Position numbers and translations under genes: made by a program. A DNA stretch of 64,000 nt from Opitutaceae bacterium (GTDB taxonomy: Bacteria; Verrucomicrobiota; Verrucomicrobiia; Opitutales; Opitutaceae), in NCBI GenBank assembly GCA_028280945.1, contig JANQKV010000055.1, positions 62,001 through 126,000 on the forward strand, read 5' to 3'. The notes under the pieces are model-generated. The model was given only the letters and a program-made list of their open reading frames with translations. It did not search any database and had not been told where the DNA came from. This document shows, in pieces, positions 60,476 through 64,000 of the stretch. The first letter of the stretch is position 1. Every line of letters starts with the position of its first letter.

Positions 60476-60510
60476 GGGGTGCGGAAACCGGGGTGATGGA
60501 GAAGGAAGGC

Positions 60511-60552
60511 GAAAACGAACAAGTCCGGAGGAGCGAACCCCTCCGGACTTGT
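60511..60552 (-). terminator. Rho-independent terminator after the TonB receptor gene
   Basis: CAAGTCCGGAGG (60520-60531) and CCTCCGGACTTG (60540-60551) form a 12-bp perfect stem with an 8-nt loop. Reading leftwards on the minus strand, TTCGTTTTC follows. It closes the receptor transcript 38 nt after its stop. Confidence 0.85.
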
Positions 60553-60589
60553 GTTTAAACCCCAAACCTAAGGATGGAAGACTTTTACC

Positions 60590-63500
60590 TTAGAAACGGA
60601 AGGTGTTCGTGATAAACCATTCCTGCTCCGGGGGAATGCGCACGACGGCCAGCTCGCCGTTCGGATTCATGGCAACGGGGATATCACTCGAAGTGCGGAT
60701 GGCATTGCGCACGTTGAGCTGGATCCTCCAATCGACCTTGTCGTTGAAGATCTTGCGGCCGTAGGACACCCAGACGTCGCCGTTGAGGTCGTCATCGCCG
60801 AGGAAGGCGTTGGCCAGGTCGGGGATCTGGTTGCCGAACTCATCCAGCAGGAAGGGATAACCAATCGCGGCGCGGTCCTGCCACTTGAGGGCGCCACCGA
60901 CGCCAAAGTTGCGCAGGAAACCTTCCTGGAAGTCGTAGTTGGTCACGAGATTGGCGCGCCATTCACGTTGCTCCTGGGACTTGGTGCCCTGCTTGGCCAA
61001 CTCCGAACGGAGCGGGGCGGAGCCGCCGCTGGCGGTGCGCTCATCGAAGGTGATGGCGACCCCGAGATGCGGGGCATCCGGCACTCCGCCCAAACCACTG
61101 GCCGCCAAGTTGCTCTCCAGCTCGAACAGGACGTCGCGGAGAGCGGGAGCCACGTTGTCCGTAACGGTTTCCTGCTGGGCCAGGTTGAAGGCGACGCTCC
61201 AGTTGGGCGTGATCTGTCCCACCAGCTCCACCTCCATGCCTTCGGAAACGAAGTCCAGGGTGGCGGTGAGGTTTTGAATCGGGGTGCTGGTGACAAACCC
61301 GGTGCTGTCGACCTGGAAGTTGCGCAGGCTGCGGGTGGGCTCCGGGAGAAGGTTGTGGATGACGGCCTCGACTTCATCGTAGGATGTGGCGGTGGAAGCC
61401 GGCACACCAAGCTGGTCGAAGGGGATGCCCTGGGCCTGCGCGGTCCGGAAATTGCCCAGCCAGTCACCCGGTCTCAGGTTTACGAAACTGAGCGCTCCGT
61501 TGGCTCCGGTGGAGATGCCGTTTACCGCCGTCTCAAACCAGTTGACGCGCAGGGAGAGTCGACGGTCGAGGAACTCCATCGAAAAACCGTATTCCTCGGT
61601 CGTGCCATTGGGGTTGGAAACCGCCTCGCCCTTGATGTTCTGGCGGAAGCCCACCGGATCGAAGGTGTTGCCCTCGTAGTAGTGGGCGCTCAGGTCCATG
61701 CCAAACGGCAGCTCAAAGAGATGCTCTTCCGGGAAGAAGCCCACGAAGCTGAGCGAGCGGGTGGACACGGTCTCGTCGGACCGGGTCACGGTGTCCAGCA
61801 CGAGGGTGTCGGCCCGGAGCTCGCCGTTGGGATTTCGCCGGGGATTGTCGCCGCCGAAGTCGCCCGTGGTGGGTTGACGGCCAAAGGAGCGCACCCGGTC
61901 CTCGCGCCAGGCAAAGGTGGCGAAGATGTAGTCGTTCAGGATCGAGCTTTGCAGCAACAGGGCTTCGGACTCGGTATCCAGACGGCTGATATCACCGTTG
62001 AAAAGGAGGTCGCGGGTGAAGAACTCGGCTTCCTTGCGCTCCTTGGCCTGGTGGTCCCAATACCACGCGTAGTAGGTCTCCCCGGGTTCCGGCCAGGGGA
62101 TGTTGACGGTATCAGTGATGCGCACCTGGTTGAAATCGGTGGCATCTTGCGCGGAGGGACCCACATAGATCAGGGCCTTGGGAGAGGAGCGGCCCGAACT
62201 GAACGGCTGCTCGAACACACCGGGTCCACCCACCGCAACCTGGTTGCTGTCCCAGACAATGCGGTTGGTGCGGCTGGAGTTGTCGAACGTGTCATCCTGC
62301 CTGAAGCCCGTGATGGTGTAATCGCCCAGCCACTTGCCCAGGCTCTCGCTGAACCAATCCGTGTCGACCTTGAAGAAGGCGGTGGCCCGAACGGACTCGC
62401 GGTTGTCCTGGATATAATCCGTGTCGAAGTTGTTCACGCGAAGCGCCGGGCGGCCCACATTGGGATTGGGAGCGTCGTTGGTCTGGAACTGAGAGATGTC
62501 AATGTAGAGTTCCTTGTCCAAACCGGTGGAGAGCGGGAGTCGATTTTGCTGGTTGAACGTCTGGTCGTTGTAGGTGACTTCCACACCGGCGTTGTTGTCC
62601 CAGAAGCTCTGCTCGAAGGTTGCCTGGGCGGCGCTGAAGGCGGACTCGATGCTGTTGAGCGTGCCTTGGAGCAGGTTGTTGCGGTAATCGAAGATATCGG
62701 GGTTTTGGAGCGAGTAGGACGTAAATCCAGCCAAACGACGGATCGCGTTACCCGACGCCACAAGGTCCTGACGCACCCGGCCGGAGCTGCCGGGCCAGCG
62801 GTGGCGGGCCATTCCGGTGTCGAATCCGGCAAAGGCCGGATCGGCAAAACCCGAGCGTTGTTGATCACCGCTCTCATAGATCAGGGGAATGGCCACAAAA
62901 ACCGGCACAGCGGACGAGGTATTGGCCGGGGATCGGCTGGCGATGTTGTCGTGCAAGTAGTTCGGGATGAAGTTTCCGCCCCGGTCCTGGGGCACGATCT
63001 GGCTGCGCAGGTCGCTCAGCTCAATGCCCGGCACCGCCAACAGGGAATCGATGTCGCCGTATCCCTGGAACCAATACCGGAACGAGTCCACCGGCGGAAT
63101 GACGTCCGGGGGATTGCGAAAAATCTCACCGGTTTCGTAGCTGGCGCGAACCACGGTCTGGCCCAGGAAATCGTTGTTGGCGTTCTCGAAGAGCACCGCG
63201 TTGAGCGCCGCGTAAATGCGATCATCCTCTTCCTTGGCAGGCTCCTGCTTGAATTTGGTTTCCTTGGTGAGTCCACTCAGACGCACGGAAACCCGGTCGT
63301 TGATCAACGAACGGTTGAGGTCGAACGTGCCGCGGTAGCTGCCACGGTGGCCGACGCGGGCACTGACTTCCGTGAAATTGCTGTTCATTGCCGCCATGTG
63401 CGGCGATTGGTCGATGACTCCACCAACCGAACCGATACCGAAGAGCGCGGCGTTGGGTCCGCGAGCCACGGTCACACGACTGGAGTTGTATTGGTCGAAG

Positions 63501-63970
63501 GGGATCCTCGTGGAGAAGTAATCCCGGGTGAGTTCGGCGGAAGCCAGACCCCGGATGCGTTGGGCGTTCTGGGGATTGCGCCGGGCCGCGGCGGCCGCAA
63601 AGCGCACGCCGCCCCCCGCCGAGTAGTTCCCCAACGCACCGCCCACCTCCGTGTTGGCCATGTAGGTCAGCAGCGACTGCGAATCGGTCGCTCCGGTATC
63701 CTCCATGAACTCCACCGTGGCAATGCTGATGGATGAGGCGAGCTCACGCACGTCGGTGGCGAGCCGGCTGCCGGCCAGGGTTGACTGGGCTTGGTAACCC
63801 ACGTCGGCATCGGCATCGACGGTAAAGGGCGACAAGGTGATGATCTCTTCTTCGGCATCAGCCACTTCCTGCGCGTTGGCGTTCAGTGCTGTGCCGGCAA
63901 TGACGAGGGCTCCGAGCCCTCGGAGGAAGCGCGTGGCTCCATTCCGACGGGGGTTGTTTTCAACTTTCAT
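60590..63970 (-). CDS. TonB-dependent receptor (outer-membrane transporter)
   Basis: The 1126-residue protein has a signal peptide (about 1-34, LVIAGTALNANA). The Opitutaceae-type mature start IITLSPFTVDADADVGYQ comes next, then a plug domain (ELASSISIATVEFMED, ARGPNAALFGIGSVGG) and a 22-strand barrel ending in aromatic EWFITNTFRF. There is no SusD partner, in keeping with Verrucomicrobia, where such large receptors often stand alone. It should import oligosaccharides, or the breakdown products released by the local sulfatases and glycosidases, using TonB-ExbBD energy. The sugar specificity is inferred only from the neighbours. Confidence 0.95.
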   Translation of the reverse strand: MKVENNPRRNGATRFLRGLGALVIAGTALNANAQEVADAEEEIITLSPFTVDADADVGYQAQSTLAGSRLATDVRELASSISIATVEFMEDTGATDSQSLLTYMANTEVGGALGNYSAGGGVRFAAAAARRNPQNAQRIRGLASAELTRDYFSTRIPFDQYNSSRVTVARGPNAALFGIGSVGGVIDQSPHMAAMNSNFTEVSARVGHRGSYRGTFDLNRSLINDRVSVRLSGLTKETKFKQEPAKEEDDRIYAALNAVLFENANNDFLGQTVVRASYETGEIFRNPPDVIPPVDSFRYWFQGYGDIDSLLAVPGIELSDLRSQIVPQDRGGNFIPNYLHDNIASRSPANTSSAVPVFVAIPLIYESGDQQRSGFADPAFAGFDTGMARHRWPGSSGRVRQDLVASGNAIRRLAGFTSYSLQNPDIFDYRNNLLQGTLNSIESAFSAAQATFEQSFWDNNAGVEVTYNDQTFNQQNRLPLSTGLDKELYIDISQFQTNDAPNPNVGRPALRVNNFDTDYIQDNRESVRATAFFKVDTDWFSESLGKWLGDYTITGFRQDDTFDNSSRTNRIVWDSNQVAVGGPGVFEQPFSSGRSSPKALIYVGPSAQDATDFNQVRITDTVNIPWPEPGETYYAWYWDHQAKERKEAEFFTRDLLFNGDISRLDTESEALLLQSSILNDYIFATFAWREDRVRSFGRQPTTGDFGGDNPRRNPNGELRADTLVLDTVTRSDETVSTRSLSFVGFFPEEHLFELPFGMDLSAHYYEGNTFDPVGFRQNIKGEAVSNPNGTTEEYGFSMEFLDRRLSLRVNWFETAVNGISTGANGALSFVNLRPGDWLGNFRTAQAQGIPFDQLGVPASTATSYDEVEAVIHNLLPEPTRSLRNFQVDSTGFVTSTPIQNLTATLDFVSEGMEVELVGQITPNWSVAFNLAQQETVTDNVAPALRDVLFELESNLAASGLGGVPDAPHLGVAITFDERTASGGSAPLRSELAKQGTKSQEQREWRANLVTNYDFQEGFLRNFGVGGALKWQDRAAIGYPFLLDEFGNQIPDLANAFLGDDDLNGDVWVSYGRKIFNDKVDWRIQLNVRNAIRTSSDIPVAMNPNGELAVVRIPPEQEWFITNTFRF

Positions 63971-64000
63971 GGTCTCTTTGTCTGTTGGGTTGAGGTCAGG
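63971..64000 (-). other. Leader of the TonB receptor gene, cut by the window edge
   Basis: Only 30 nt upstream of the receptor start are present. On the minus strand they read AACAGACAAAGAGACC before the ATG, with a weak AAAGAGA purine patch as possible ribosome-binding site. Confidence 0.4.

Noticed and set aside
60968-63736. A 922-codon open frame on the plus strand across the TonB receptor gene
   Set aside because: It is fully antisense to a certain receptor with signal peptide, plug and barrel end, and its translation is compositionally odd with no domain. GC-rich codons suppress stops on the other strand.

Overview
The window is a chromosomal segment from a high-GC, Gram-negative heterotroph. 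The best fit is Verrucomicrobiota, class Opitutae (Opitutaceae-like). Three things point there: a TonB receptor whose mature N-terminus carries an LSPFTV motif, the long IspG form together with a PEP-CTERM protein, and a glycan locus rich in sulfatases, Tat-exported Gfo/Idh proteins and AraC regulators. No rRNA is present, so the placement is inference.

Region 1 (1-13.5 kb) is mostly housekeeping. A DUF58/transglutaminase pair meets, tail to tail, an ECF sigma factor with a membrane sensor/anti-sigma gene. Next come an orphan TonB-C-like secreted protein and a pterin carbinolamine dehydratase. The block uppS-cdsA-dxr-rseP-ispG (isoprenoid, lipid and envelope functions) follows, then dnaA behind a 513-nt spacer with two exact DnaA boxes. 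Region 2 (13.5-18.9 kb) holds an unknown proline-rich protein and a tight operon of two secreted FG-GAP/VCBS proteins plus a two-domain serine hydrolase, with a possible fossil of another hydrolase downstream.

Region 3 (18.9-24.2 kb) contains vanZ-ligA and a 2.8-kb island inserted at the 3' end of tRNA-Pro(GGG). The island is bounded by a perfect 36-bp repeat. It carries an ApaLI-like restriction endonuclease, a beta-type methyltransferase and a frameshifted tyrosine integrase. Region 4 (24.3-30.6 kb) has a universal stress protein, a PEP-CTERM protein and the set sbtA-sbtB-ppc, which links bicarbonate import to the bicarbonate-fixing PEP carboxylase; a small winged-helix gene diverges from it.

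Region 5 (30.6-40.6 kb) is a complete cbb3 oxidase operon read leftwards: ccoS, a ccoN-ccoO fusion, ccoQ, a one-haem ccoP, ccoG, a 57-codon membrane-protein gene, safE-like and ccoI. Next to it lie a Cys-rich protein and a PocR-domain AraC regulator, and a 13-bp motif is shared by their promoter regions. tRNA-Leu(CAA) closes this part.

Region 6 (40.8-64 kb) is a glycan-utilisation locus. It has GH38 alpha-mannosidase, GH2 beta-galactosidase and GH31 enzymes, four sulfatases (one without a signal peptide, three exported), two Tat-exported Gfo/Idh oxidoreductases, a sugar-phosphate isomerase/epimerase, an AraC regulator and a large TonB-dependent receptor. Together they suggest capture, desulfation and stepwise cleavage of a sulfated mannose/galactose-containing polymer.
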